This document shows positions 23,366-36,719 of a DNA stretch of 64,000 nucleotides, piece by piece (the stretch's first letter is position 1; each line of letters opens with the position of its first letter). The DNA comes from Spongilla lacustris (lineage: Eukaryota; Porifera; Demospongiae; Spongillida; Spongillidae). The notes under the pieces are model-generated. The model was not told where the DNA came from and did not search any database. It saw nothing but the letters and a program-made list of their open reading frames with translations. The stretch covers positions 5,754,023 to 5,818,022 of the forward strand of contig OX442415.1 of NCBI GenBank assembly GCA_949361645.1, read 5' to 3'. The position numbers were made by a program, and so were the translations under genes.

Positions 23366-23519
23366 CTGTGTTGCAATTAATTTACCTTGTTTGCGGATAC
23401 TGAATGTATTTCATTTCATTTATTTACATACATGTACATTTTGTACAATAAGTTTTACACTTTTTTTTGCCTGCTTAGATGATGTTATTGGCATCCCTAA
23501 TGGATTTGTGGTACAGTTT
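22400..23519. other. Intergenic, with (GT)n microsatellite
   Basis: No gene is recognised. A (GT)n run covers about 23332-23364. Confidence 0.5.
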
Positions 23520-24390
23520 TAAAACATTTACTCCGAAGTGTGTAATGTATGCTTGTTTATTCAGGTGATTGAAAGGAAACTGGAAAAGCAAATTATTGTA
23601 CTCAGCAATGCTAAGTGTTATCTGCACACGGATACTGCATGTGATGTACACTTGTCCTGCTATTGCTGTAAACTGTCCATTGTTGTTAGCACACAACCGA
23701 CAGCCATGCATCCTTCATCACAATCCCTCCAAGAACACTCGTAGAAAGGTTGGTCTAATATCATGGCTGAACACATATTAATCTGTAACTTGATGGGGAC
23801 AGGCTGAGCCAGCCTGACATGGGGCCAGGGAGGGAAGAGAGGGAGAGAAAGGAGTGAAGAGGGAAGAGGAAGGAGGGAGGGAGGGAGCGAGGAGGGAGGG
23901 AGGAGGGAGGGAGGGAGGTAGGAGGGAGGGAGGGAGGGAGGAGGGAGGGAGGGAGGGAGGAGGGAGGGAGGGAGGGAGGAGGGAGGGAGGGAGGAGGGAG
24001 GGAGGGAGGAGGGAGGGAGGGAGGGAGGGAGGAGGGAGGGAGGAAAGCGGTAAAAATATCATAAGAGGAAATGTAGCCTTTTCTTGCCTCGCTCTTAAGG
24101 TTATTGGAGATATGTGAACTTTTTGTGTTGCTAGAAGAAGTGGTCTAGGTAAAACCAGCCTTGTGTTTGTGCACGTTTGTTATTGTATTTATCACATCTT
24201 GTATGCATGGAATGGTTTTACATGCATGGCATTGGTCTGCACTGTACACAGCTATAAAGGTAAGCTACAGTTTATACAAGTGCCATTTTTGTTTGCAATG
24301 CAGTACTATATATACATGCAAACTCAGGGTTTGAAGAAAACAATGAAAGTTGAAATGAACCTGCACTTACTGCCACAAAAGAGAACAGGA
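23520..24390 (+). repeat. Composite dispersed repeat with GGGA array
   Basis: 23520-23700 matches 18035-18170. 23865-24045 is an imperfect (GGGAGGA)n array. 24055-24380 matches 26520-26900 and, inverted, 18200-18560. Confidence 0.7.
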
Positions 24391-25340
24391 CCACATATGT
24401 ACACATGGGTGCTTCTTGTGTTATGAAGGTGTTTTGTGGGGAAAACGTTCATGTAGGCCTGCATTCATGGGAGGACTTCTTACATGTACATGTACATGTT
24501 AGTTTACTGATGGTTTGCTGAATGCTTATCCATATTCATTTGAGTTACATGCACAAGTTGCCCCATGTCATAAAAAAGAGGGACTTCTGGGTCACACACC
24601 ACAATTGTATCATATTATGGCCACAGAGATCACATAACTTTCTTGTGTACATGTGGCCAGATGTCCAAATGCAACAGGTGTTGCTACACAGCCTCCTTAT
24701 CATTCATGTGGAGGGAGAGGGAGGAGGGAGGGAGAAGGAGGAGGGATGGAGAGGGAGGAGGGATGGATGGTGAAGGTGGTGGGAGGGAAGTGGGGAGGAA
24801 GGGAAGGAGGGAGGGAGGGAGGGAGGGAGGGAGGGAGGGAGGAAGGGAGGGAGGGAGGGAGGGAGGGAGGAAGAAATGAAAAGGCACTGCACTGCTCATA
24901 TTGTGGTTAGTGTACTGTTTATAGGCATTGATAGTGCAATTGTTTGCGGTCTGATTGCTCCTGTCTATTGAATATTCAGCACAATACCATTAGTAGTGAA
25001 AGCACTTTTACTAAACTGTTAGGAAAAAACACATGCCTGTGCTAACCAAATAGCCCTACATTTATCTGTTCCTCAATTTTAATGATATTCATAGTTGGGG
25101 TAAAAGCCTAAACTCTCAATACATTAAAATCAAAAACGTTACTGATCTTGGCTTTGGATGCCTATGACATGGGGTCATGGAGGGAAGAGAGGGAGAAAGA
25201 GAGGAGAGAGAGGGGAGCAGGGAAGAGGGAGGATGGGGACAGAAGGAGGGGGATGGGGATGGAGGGAGGAGGGGAGGTAGGGGAGGAGGATAAGCTGATC
25301 ACAAGAGATATCTATGGGAACAGTATGACACATGGATGAC
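24391..25340 (+). repeat. Dispersed repeat with second GGGA array
   Basis: 24410-24700 recurs at 27250-27550 (GGGTGCTTCTTGTGTTATGA, TTGTATCATATTATGGCCAC and AACAGGTGTTGCTACACAGC). In both places the same point is followed by GGGA arrays (24705-24870 here). 24917-24990 matches 17524-17590. 25148-25290 is another G/A-rich block. Confidence 0.7.
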
Positions 25341-26450
25341 AGCTACAACCAGATGCACACAAAGATGGAATATGCGACAAACTTAGTTGACAGACTGAAG
25401 AACATAAAATAGTAGGATAGAAGGGGGAGGAGGGAGACGAGGGAGAGGAATGGGGAGAGAGATCTATAAGATGACGGTAGGAAAAACAAATATTCAGAAA
25501 GATGAGATAAGGAGGAGGAGCAGGGGAAGGGAGTCAAAATACATATAGAATTCACCCAAACAGCAACCAAACACATGGGTGCTTCTTGTGTTATGAGGTA
25601 CATGTATGGCTGTATTGTTTGCACACAACTGATGTGAGGCACAGCCAAGCATCCTTTGGTTAAGTCACCACACTGGCTCCAGGAACACTTGGCATGTCTT
25701 CATCCTGCTGATGTGGGCAGTACATGAGGTATGGTGAGAGCTTTACTTATATACTGGGGGATGCCAGGGGAATACCCATACATACAAAGCACTTTACATG
25801 GATACATGTACAAGTACATGTACATGTATATATACATGTATCTCTAGCTTGCCATGTACACATGTATGCACATGACATAACACATGTATGTAGGTTGCAC
25901 CCCAGATCGTACATGTACATGTAGCTCTTTGGGTACCAAGGGCATATAAATATGTTTATGTATCACAAGTAGAGTATGAGTTCCAAAGTCCTGATATAGA
26001 ACATACATGTAGTGCATGGATGTACAACAATAACTCCATTCTGTTCTTGAAGATGGTTGTAAGAACTTGCAACGAGTTACGTAGGAGGAATTCAATATGG
26101 TACATACATAAACTAATTATAGCAAGTAGTACAACTCTTCAAATTTCAGCAGCACTACATAAACTGTTACCAGTGCATCCCACAGGTCATATGCTAGGTT
26201 TGCACATTTTTGATGTGGGAGAAACTAACGCAAGTAGTAATCAACAATTGACAGTTTATGGAGCGAATCATATACTTGTACATGTACAGCACTTGAGTGA
26301 CACGCAAACATTATGAATATACATTTACATTTACATTGTACATGTACATGCACAAGGTGCCATGTACATAATTACATCATTATTGTATACATACATGTAG
26401 TGTGCCCAAAGAGTTAATAAGTGGTTAGGTTATAGCTATAAGCTAACACT
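25341..26450. other. Repeat-rich non-coding interval
   Basis: It contains G/A-rich sequence, several TACATGTA clusters (25800-25930, 26280-26400), and a segment near 25690-25760 that is the complement of 18960-19050. One 98-codon frame (26020-26316) has no recognisable domain. Confidence 0.45.
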
Positions 26451-27108
26451 CCTCCCGCTCTGCTAGGGGGTATGGGGGAGCGCTGCAAGTTCCCAGAAGC
26501 CAACACTTTTTGCAGTGAAAATCCCCCTAAACTATGCTAAAGTGGTAAAAAAATAATTACTGAGTGGAAATATAGCGTTTTCTTGTCTCACTCTTAAGGT
26601 TATTGGAGATATGTGAGCTTTTTTTTTTTTTGCTAGAAGAAGTGGTCCAGGTAAAACCAGCCTTGTGCTTGTGCACATTTGTTATGTGGAGAACACTTGT
26701 TTTTGTCACATCTTGTATGCATGGAATGGTTTTACATGCATGGCAATGGTCTGCACTGTACACAGCTATAAAGGTAAGCTAAAGTTTATACAAGTGCCAT
26801 TTTTGTTTTCAATGCAGTACTAAATATACATGCAAACTCAGGGTTCGATGAAAACAACGAAAGTTTGTGAAATGAACTTGCACTTACTGCCACAAAGGGA
26901 ACAGGACCACATGTATGACCTCCTGAGCATGTGCCTGCCATCAAACCCATCAGATAGAAGATGACCTTCTGTATTCAGCATATGCATAGGCCTAGACTAA
27001 GGTCAGCCATAGCAGAATAACTTAGGTCAGACACACCACAATACATGTGACATGTACAGGAACACATGCTACATGTATGTGGTAGGGAGTCTCTGAAATT
27101 ATTCCCTC

Positions 27109-27140
<32 letters not shown>

Positions 27141-27659
27141 ACCACCAGGACAGCAGAGTTGAGCAAAACCCTTTGGGGAGAGCTGCTTGGGAATATCCCC
27201 ACCTGGAAGCTGGAAGGTATAAGGGGCATTCACCCTAAAACAAACCTTACACAATATACACATGGGTGCTTCTTGTGTTATGACATTTTGTGGGGAAAAC
27301 ATAGGCCTGCAGCTGGGAGACTTGACACATGATTCTTACATGTACATGTAAGCTACTGATGGTTTGCAGAGCCTTACCCATATTCATTTGAGTTACATGT
27401 ACATGTACATGCATAAGTTGCCCCATGTATGCCAGCCAGCAAACAAGAAACACACCACAATTGTATCATATTATGGCCACAGAGGTCACATAACTTTCTC
27501 ATGTACAGGTGACCAGATGTCCAAATGCAACAGGTGTTGCTACACAGCCTCCCATCATTCATTCATTCATGAGGGAGGGAGGGAGGGAGGGAGGGAGGGA
27601 GGGAGGGAGGGAGGGAGGGAGGGAGGGAGGGAGGGAGGGAGGGAGGGAGGGAGGGAGGG
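26451..27659 (+). repeat. Composite dispersed repeat ending in a GGGA array at the gap
   Basis: It carries the same modules as 24055-24870 and 18960-19210, interrupted by a C-run of about 30 bases near 27108-27140. The final (GAGG)n array (27570-27659) runs into the assembly gap. Confidence 0.75.
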
Positions 27660-27859
27660 NNNNNNNNNNNNNNNNNNNNNNNNNNNNNNNNNNNNNNNNN
27701 NNNNNNNNNNNNNNNNNNNNNNNNNNNNNNNNNNNNNNNNNNNNNNNNNNNNNNNNNNNNNNNNNNNNNNNNNNNNNNNNNNNNNNNNNNNNNNNNNNNN
27801 NNNNNNNNNNNNNNNNNNNNNNNNNNNNNNNNNNNNNNNNNNNNNNNNNNNNNNNNNNN
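27660..27859. other. Assembly gap, 200 N
   Basis: Exactly 200 Ns, a fixed placeholder size, so the true length is unknown. The left edge is a GGGA array. Confidence 1.
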
Positions 27860-30800
27860 CCTCCTCAACCATGAAGCATCAAGATTAAAGTTGCAAAGCT
27901 TGTGGGCCATGGGGCTCTATCCCAGCCCTCGCAGGATGGTGGTGTTTACAGCACCCATATGCTCCGCCCCCTTTCCCTGCCTCAGCTGCTACATTATAAT
28001 TACTGTACATTGTATTGCAATGTTGGACAAACAGCCTATATACATGTACATGGTGTACATTCCATGTGTGCAGGTGATTCTGCAGCTACATGTATAAAAG
28101 ATCACTTACCACTGAATAGAAGCTCGATTGAAGTCACCTGGAGAACGAACAATCTACAGGGATAATACAAAATAATAATAAAATGAGGTGTGTTAATGAG
28201 AACTTTGTGATTGGTATGGTTAAAGGGCCACAATCAAATATGGGCTACGATGGCAGCTTGTGTATAATAATGCTGAGAGCTCAACCATACATTTGTAATA
28301 TTCATATTGTTCCTTTATTCAATGTAAAGTGTGCTGTGATGAGACAGCTACAGACAAAAGTGCGTCCAGCCATATCAGTGCTATCACTGCAGTAGGTATG
28401 AAAATGCCACAAAATTGCATTTGTATTTCTTGGAATACAAATATATGTACACACACAAATGAACACAGAAGCAGCCAGCAGCTAAAAACATAATACATCG
28501 CTGTCATCAGCATGGATAACCCACTCACATGGGTCATAAGGGATGCAAGGGTACAATCACTCTCCATTGGGTATGCTTTTAAAAAATATGCATGAACTTT
28601 TTATCATATCAAAATATGAAGCACACATGCAGGGTTGGATGCATACACTGTTGGTTATGGTGGAGGGTGGATTGCATAGTAACCTTCAGGCTAGCTACAA
28701 CATGTGCTTGTATCCAAGGATCTAGCAGGCTTCACAGATATCTGTGGCTTCACCACAGATAATCAGATGGTTTCACAGATATCTGGTGGGATGACTTCTG
28801 AACCACACATGGACCCATGCCAACATGTACCAAATATACCAAGACTTGTGCAAGGTGAAGTACATGTAAATGTACATTGTATGTGTATGTGTATAATACA
28901 GCTCAGAGTAAACCTCATATGTACATGTATGTCTCCCCGGCCTTTAGAAACTAGATTATGGACTTGATCCAGCCACAAAAAGGGGTGGGGTGGGAGGGAA
29001 CCTTGGATAATGGACACTTGTACAAAGCTTTGACTGGGTAATGTGGGTGTTGACTGGTATTGTAGTATAAACAGCCACATGCAGGTACATGTACTTGTAT
29101 TTTGGGTGATTTTTACATGTATATCCAGCTGGTTGAGATTCCATCTGTCATTGGCATACCACCACCTGGTCTAGGCCCTAGCAGGGCAGAGCTGAATGGT
29201 GTTAGTAGATCTTATACATGTACATGCATACATGCATAGTATAAATCAACAGACAAATTTTCAGGGTAGTACTAGCTATTATAACATCTTGTGGCACACA
29301 TGCTTATAACAACAGTAAGCAACTCACCTGCACATGCAAGATGTGTGCTCAAGATAGCATGATTCTAACACCCACCTGTCTACTAAATCTACTGTCTCTT
29401 CTTAATACCTGCCTATGGAGCCCCCTGCATATAAGCCCATCACATACAACATCCTCTCAGCGATGTATCTCCTACATGTACATGTAGTAATCAGTTGAAC
29501 CTGAGGAGAGGCTACCTAAGGCTTGCACCCACATTCACCCTACAATGGCTACATCTGCTAGCCTAGGGTATGGTGGTCAGCTCTTGCCTCTCTTTAAGCT
29601 GTCTCTAGCCATTTGGGCACGTGGTCTCACGTGGTGCTCTGCCTGACCTCCTTATATGGCATGCAGTCAAAGGGGTGCATGTACAGGGGAGTTCTACATG
29701 TATCTAGCTGAGCACTAACACAATCAATCTTCTAATCTTATACATTTACCACTGAATAGAAGCTTGGTGTTGAAGTCACCAGTACGCCTGGAGAACAATC
29801 CATCTCTACAGGATGAGGTTGTTTATAAAAGCTTTATACACCAGACCTGTTAATTAGAATAGCATTTTTGCATGCCTGTACATACAAGAGTCCTGCCATG
29901 CAATGTCTTCTTTCTCTCTTGCCTCTTCCTCCTAATGTTTTATAATGTGCTTGCATATTGTGTATGTACATGTGTACCCCACATGCATTAGCAGCATATG
30001 TGCACATATGTAACCTTATAAGTACACATTTGGTAAGGTCCCCTCCCAAACATGCAGATAATTTTCCTAATGCATGATGGCATCACTTGGATGAAATCAA
30101 TCTCCCAGTACAGGAATTCATATATACACACGGCCAAGACATCAACAATGACACACCCGTTACATTGCAGCCAAGATACGGTATAAAGCAACTTGATGAC
30201 TATACATACCATCTGTCCTCCTTGGTTTCCCTCTTGCTTAGCCGTTACCCGCTACACAGATCAGAGCGGTGAATTAGAAAACGAAAAAAAAAACTTCGGA
30301 GGGAGGGGCCTATATAATATTTTATGATTAGTGATGTCACATCCTGAGTACTTGTTATAGGGGAAGGGCCTATTCGTAGCAGTCTAAAAAAAAAAAGAAT
30401 AAAAAAAGAAGGTACGTTAATTATGAGTACTGCATGCACTGGTATTAGGCATAGGCCTATACATGTGACCGCATCCATATGTTAACGTTATCGCGCGCTA
30501 ATCGTTGCATAAAACAACTATCTGCATGTGTGTTTCCAGCTCTGAAGGACTGCCAATGGTACTTTTGACATATGGTACGTACTACCTGCTCTAGATATCT
30601 GGGTTTTAAATTTGGCAATGCTGAAAATTTAGTATATCAAGGGCGGCGAACGTATTCGTATTGAAAACGGGGACACCGGTATTAGTTTTTGCATAAGGTT
30701 AATTAAGGTAGGGCAAGGATTATTAACAATTAATCCTTTGGGCCATGGGTACCGGGTACCTATATCAATTTAAATGAAATTCTCCTCCATCGTTACTGTT

Positions 30801-31900
30801 ACTAGGGCAGGGCTACCATGTAAACATGACCTTATTTGGTAAAAGATGAATTCATTACGATCACGTGTGCTTAATGAATTAATTATTTCACGTGATGTTG
30901 TACCGTAATTGATAGACAGTGGTAGAACAAAAGAATACTGGCTCTCCGATCAAATTTTATCGGTTCTTGTTGGATTATTGTCGTAGAATGCAGTGGCGTA
31001 GGAACTGTAGCGGCCATGGCCGCTACACTTTTCCGTTGGTCTTTTTTTTTTTTTTTTTTTTTGTTGATATAAATGATTCCCACGTATTAAAGAGCTCAAG
31101 TTACATGCGCTCTGGTCCCGACTAAATCTTATACATGTATATATATATATGGGACAGTGTCCAGCAAAATCGGGCTTGTGGGGTTATAATTTTATCACTA
31201 TAAAAATTGCACGTTACACTTAACAGCACATCTTCGCAACGGTACAACCTTTTCCTTTCAAATTTCGTACACTTGTTCCCACACCATTTCTCTCTGTGGA
31301 AATCGATTTTTGCAATCTACGTATCTTCCGTGCAGCGGGTACAGCATTCGTTAGCCCCGCGGGTTAGAAATCCACATTTCTCGAGGTGCGAGTGTTGAAA
31401 ACGCGTCAAATTCGAAACATACATAGTGAAGTCCTGTTCAGATCGTTGATTTGTATATCATCCGTTACGGTAATATGGCAGTGCAAAGTTAGTGCATATT
31501 TCCCGCTCGATTCGCGCCACCAATGTATCCTAACGCGCTTCCCGTTCTTCCGAGACATGAATATGCAATTTATATCTGGCCCCGCCTATTCTCCGCCCCA
31601 AAGACCCAGTGGAAATTAAAGTGGAAACTATCTCGTTACGACTGGCTTTGACTTTACAACTAGCGATTAGCGAAGTAAAGTTAACAAGTAATTGAGGCGA
31701 TCATGCAATGCGCGCGTGGACTCTCGTGCCAACTCGGTACGTACGCACTCATAGCCACATTATAATACATCGCAGACATCAGGAGGGTGGTGATTGATTC
31801 ATTTAGGAAAAGGCTTTCCGGGGACAAGTACGATTGCTAAGCCTTATTGTATACTACATGTACTATAAGTCTTGCTGCCTTGTTTGCACAACGTTAGCAA
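27860..31900. other. Intergenic, no supported gene
   Basis: 28085-28165 and 29745-29815 are copies of one repeat (ACCACTGAATAGAAGCT and GAAGTCACC). 28230-28390 matches 15115-15260. TACATGTA words are frequent. 30990-31060 begins CAGTGGCGTAGGA, contains the palindrome GTAGCGGCCATGGCCGCTAC and ends in a T run. Open frames at 31207-31619 have no recognised domain. Confidence 0.4.
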
Positions 31901-31904
31901 CACA

Positions 31905-34900
31905 AACTAGTGCTATGGTGCAGTGCCAGTTATAAGAAGTGCTGTTACTGTGCTTGTAAAGTAGTGCTATGGTGTTGTGCTTGTGAAGTAGTGCTATTGT
32001 GCAGTACCCGTTATGGTGCTGAAGTAGTGCCATGCATGGGTGAAGTAGTGCTATGGTGCTGATTGTGTAGTGCTATGGTGCTGCATTTATGAAGCAGAGT
32101 GCCTCTGTGTGACGTAGTGCTATGGTGCAGTGCTTGTGATGTAGTGCTATGGTGCAGTGCTTGTGACGTAGTGCTATGGTGCAGTGCTTGTGCGAGGAAG
32201 CAAGGGCCATGGGGGGCCATTGCGTCCATTTTATTGTCATAGGGGGGCATTGCCCCCCCCCCCCCCCCCCCCCCCCCCTCACCTTTATTCAGTACGATCT
32301 ATACACCATCCTAAAATTTATGTCAGGTCCTCAGCCTATAGACACATTTATTTGTACCTCCCACCTTTAAATACCTTACTACACACCTGATGGTGGCACC
32401 GTGCTTCTGAAGTAGTGCTATGGTGCTATGCTTGCTGTGGTGCTTATTGTGTAGTGCTATGGTGCTGCACTTATCAAGTAGTGATATTGTGCAGTGCTAA
32501 GGTGCTGTGTTTGTGAAGCATGTGATGAAGTGCTATGATGTTGTGCATGTGAAGTAGTGCCATCCCTATTATGGTGCTGAAGTAATGCCATGGGTGAATT
32601 ATGTGTGCTGATTGTGTAGTGCTATGGTGCTGATTGTGTAGTGCTATGGTGCTGATTGTGTAGTGCTAAGGTGCTGATTGTGTAATGCTATGGTGCTGAT
32701 TGTGTAGTGCTATGGTGCTGATTGTGTAGTGCTATGGTGCTGATTGTGTAATGCTATGGTGCTGATTGTGTAGTGCTATGGTGCTGATTGTGTAGTGCTA
32801 TGGTGCTGATTGTGTAGTGCTAAGGTGCTGATTGTGTAGTGTTATGGTGCTGATTGATTGTGTAGTGCTAAGGTGCTGATTGTGTAGTGCCATGGTGCTG
32901 ATTGTGTAGTGCTATGGTGCTGATTGTGTAGTGCTGTGATGCTAATAGTGTAATGCTATGGTGCTGCATTTATGAAGTAGGGCTATGGTGCAGTGTTTGT
33001 GACGTAGTACTATGGGTTATATACATGTAAATGGAGGGGGGTGCTACACGCCATCCTAAAAGTTCTAATATAGATCAGATCTCTCCCCCCTCCCCCCTCG
33101 GCCTATAGACATGCTCATTTATATGCACCCTCCACCTTCCTGCACGCCTGATGGTGCTATACTTGTGAAGTAGTGCTTGGTGTAGTGACTGTGAAGGAGT
33201 GCTTGGTACAGTGGCTGTGAAGGAGTGCTATGGTGCAGTGCTTGTGCGAGGAAGCAAGGGCCATGGGGGCCATTGCCTCCATTTTATTGTTGTAGAGGGG
33301 CATTGCCCCCCCTTCCCCCCTCACCTTTATTCTGTATGATGTTTAAAAGTATACATGGAGGGGGGAGGGGGGGGGGGGGGAAGTGGTATATGCCATCCTA
33401 AAATTTCTGAGTCAGGTCCTCAACCTATAGACACGCTTATTTATTTGTACCCCCACCTTTAAATACCTTCCTACGCACCTAATGGTGGCACTGTGCTTCT
33501 GTAGTACCATGGTGCTATGCTTGTGAAGTGGTGTTGTGGTGCTTATTGTGTAGTGCTATGGGCTGTGTTTATCAAGTAGTGCTATTGTGCAATGCTATGG
33601 TGCTGTGTTTGTGAAGCATGTGAAGTAGTGCTATAGTGTTGTGCATGTGAAGTAGTGCCATCCCTGTTTAGTGCTGAAGTAGTGCTATGGTGCTGATTGT
33701 GTAGTGCTATGGTGCTGATTGTGTAGTGCTATGGTGCTGATTGTGTAGTGCTATGGTGCTGATTGTGTAGTGCTAAGGTGCAGTGCTTGTGAAGTAGTGC
33801 TATGGTCAATGGCATAAGAAGTATGGGGGCCATTGGGACCATAGCCCTCTCCACAGTACCATGTATAAGAGTATAAATGGAGGGGGAAGGGGGGTGCCAC
33901 ACACCATCCTAAGCATAGGTCAGATCTCTTCCCCCCTCCCCCCTCCCCCCTCAGCCTATAGACATGCTCATTTATTTGCACCCCCACCTTCCTACACACC
34001 TGATGGTGCTGTCCTTCTGAAGTAGTACCATGGTGCTATACTAGTAAAGTAGTGTTGTGGTGCTTATTGTGTAGTGCTATGGTGCTGCACTTATCAAGTA
34101 GTGATATTGTGCAGTGCTAAGCCATGCTATGGTGCTGTGTTTGTGAAGCATGTGAAGTAGTGCTATGGTGTTGTGCATGTGAAGTAGTGCTATGGTGTTG
34201 TGCATGTGAAGTAGTGCCATCCCTATTATGGTGCTGAAGTAATGCCATGGGTGAAGTATGTGTGCTGATTGTGTAGTACTAGGGTGCCAATTGTGTAGTG
34301 CTATGGTGCTGATTGTGTAATGCTAAGGTGCTGATTGTGTAGTGCTATGGTGCCAATTGTGTAGTGCTATGGTGCTGATTGTGTAATGCTATGTGTGCTG
34401 ATTGTGTGGTGCTATGGTGCCATGGTATGTGCTATGGTGCCATGGTATGTGCTATGCTTGTGAAGTACAGTGTAATGGTGCTATGGTGCTAATATGGTGC
34501 TGATTGTGTAGTGCTATGGTGCCATTGTGTAGTGGTATGATGCAGTGCTTGTGAAGTAGTGCTATGGTGCTAAAAGTGTAATGCTATGGTGTTGAAGTAG
34601 GGGTATGGTGCTGTGCCTGTGAAGTAATGCTATGGTGCTGATTGTGTAGTGCTATGGTGCTGATTGTGTAGTGCCATGGTGCTGATTGTGCAGTGCTATG
34701 GTGCTGATTGTGTAGTGCTATGGTGCTGATTGTGTAGTGCTATGGTGCTGATTGTGTAGTGCTATGGTGCTGATTGTGTAGTGCTATGGTGCTGCATTTA
34801 TGACATAGTGCTATGGTCAGTGGCAAAGGAGGTATGGGGGCCATTAGGACCCCCCTCCGCAGTGTGAAATAGTGCTATGGTGCAGTCCCTGTGATGTTGT

Positions 34901-35465
34901 GCTATGGTGCTGTGCCTGTGAAGTAGTGCTATGGTGCTTGTGAAGTGTTTTTTTAAATAACATACATGTTCAAGCTGGGAAATTTGCTGGTGTACATGTA
35001 TTTGTATTTGAATGTGAACACTTACCATTCAGCTGGTATGTGAACACTATTACCATTCAGTCTATGTAAACTTTCCAGTGGCCCAGTCCTGCCATAATCT
35101 GTAGTGATAGGTTAACAATAATATTCACTGCCATCATATGCGAGGCTTCCAAAGCTGCTTCTGTGAAGGATTGATCTTGTACTGTGTGAGCTCTTTTTTT
35201 GCACCCCCCAACTTTATATACCTTCCTACACACCTGATAGTGCCTTGTTGCTATGCTTATGAAGTAGTGCTATGGTGCTTTCTATGGTGCTGTTTTATCT
35301 AGAAGTGCTATTTTGCAATGCTATTGTTGCAGTACCTGTGAAGCAGTGCTATGGTGCAGTGCCTGTTAAGTTGTGCTATGGTGCAGTGCTTGTGAAGTAG
35401 TGCTACATGTATGGTGCTGTGCCTGTGAAAAAGCACTTCACAAGCACAGCACCATAGCACAACTT
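31905..35465 (+). repeat. Minisatellite field (22-bp and related units) with higher-order copies
   Basis: The main unit is TAGTGCTATGGTGCTGATTGTG (22 bp with its variants). It alternates with TAGTGCTATGGTGCAGTGCTTG-type units. Larger blocks recur: a block GAGGAAGCAAGGGCCATGGG, then CCATTTTATTGT, then a C-run, at 32190-32400 and 33240-33500, with degenerate relatives at 33820-34020 and 34820-34870. This indicates a higher-order period of about 1 kb. Near 35428 the units switch orientation. No gene is present. Confidence 0.85.
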
Positions 35466-36230
35466 CTCCACTGCACTATAAGAAATAACAGGCTTGTTGG
35501 TTGTGAACACAGTCTATGTAAACTTTCCAGTGGCCCAGACCTGCCATAATCTGTAGTGATAGGTTTGCAATAATATTCACTGCTAACATATGCAAGGCTT
35601 CCATAGCTTCTACCCCTGTGAAGCCTGGACTTAAACCAAAAAATCTCAACACTGCTCTTGTACTATATGAGCTACTATACAAATATTCAGAGTATGTTGC
35701 ACAGCTCCCTAGATGAAATAGGGGCCATGTATGAGGGGCACCACTTAGAATTTGCAAACACACACACGTACAGACACACACACATATGCAGGCACATATA
35801 CACACACAATCACAGATGTACAACACACACAAGCAATCAAAGCAATCACTAATGTACATCAGGGTTGGCAGTCCGGGTAAGGATAGCTTTTGGAATTTAG
35901 ATGTGGTGGCAAGAGGTGAGGCAAGCTTATAGCTGGTGCCTCCATATCTTAGGCTTCACACACACACACCCCAGGTCAGAGCACAAGGTGTCATTGGCAG
36001 TATGTATTGACCTGGGCACCCTTGCTTCCAATAGTGCTAGGGGGTTAAATGAAGAGGTGAGAAGTGATGGGCAAGTCTAGAGCCATTGCCTTTCCCATGT
36101 ACCAGTTGGATAACAGCTTTGGCAAGTTTTGGAGTGGTCAGGAGACATAGCTCCACACTGAGGTGGTCACTATAGCTGCATGATGGCCGAGGTGGTCATA
36201 GCTTGCCTTAAAGACCATCTATTGTTTCCA
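35466..36230. other. Non-coding interval with a short duplication
   Basis: 35510-35600 duplicates 35050-35150 (AACTTTCCAGTGGCCCAG and CATAATCTGTAGTGATAGG). CACACA runs lie near 35758-35830. Confidence 0.5.
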
Positions 36231-36239
36231 TCAGAGTCA

Positions 36240-36350
36240 CCTATTTCCCATGCAGCCATTAAGTGGTGACCTGGCCTGCATGGCCTCAGTTCAAGGTGCA
36301 CCTTGTGCCATGGAAGCTACATGTGTATTGCTTGGGCATTGCATCCCATT
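36240..36350 (+). mobile_element. Short degenerate LINE fragment
   Basis: AAIKW, stop, PGLHGLSSRCTLC matches the VALKWWLGHDLSRGSLCPLC segment of the LINE at 57255-58179 and contains a stop codon. Confidence 0.5.
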
Positions 36351-36584
36351 AAAAGGGGGCTGTAAACTATACATGAACATTAATTAAAGGTGTAGTATGC
36401 TTTCAAAAAGGAAGATTTCAAGGAGCATCAGATGTGTACATGAGTCACAAGCCCATTCCCAATTAACATGAGGATGGGTGGTGCAAATTGTTGTCTTTTC
36501 AAATGATGATTAAGGGCTAACCTTCCTATAGCAATTACCAATACTCCTGAAACAAAATGGGTTGATGCCCACCATAAAAAGCAC

Positions 36585-36690
36585 TATTTCACAAGCACAG
36601 CACCATAGCTCTACTTCATAAATTCAGCACATAGCACTACACAATCAGCACCATAGCACTACACAATCAGCACCATAGCAATATTACATT
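36585..36690 (-). repeat. Inverted island of the 22-bp minisatellite
   Basis: Complementary units (CAGCACCATAGCACTACACA) of the main field at 31905-35465. Confidence 0.8.
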
Positions 36691-36719
36691 GCTGTAGACA
36701 CGTCCTATGCAGCCTGGCA

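Noticed and set aside
31905..35465. Possible CRISPR-like regular repeats
   Set aside because: The units are directly tandem, with no unique spacers, in an animal genome.
35476..35859. 127-codon minus-strand frame
   Set aside because: Half is CACACA microsatellite; the rest shows no domain and part is a short duplication.
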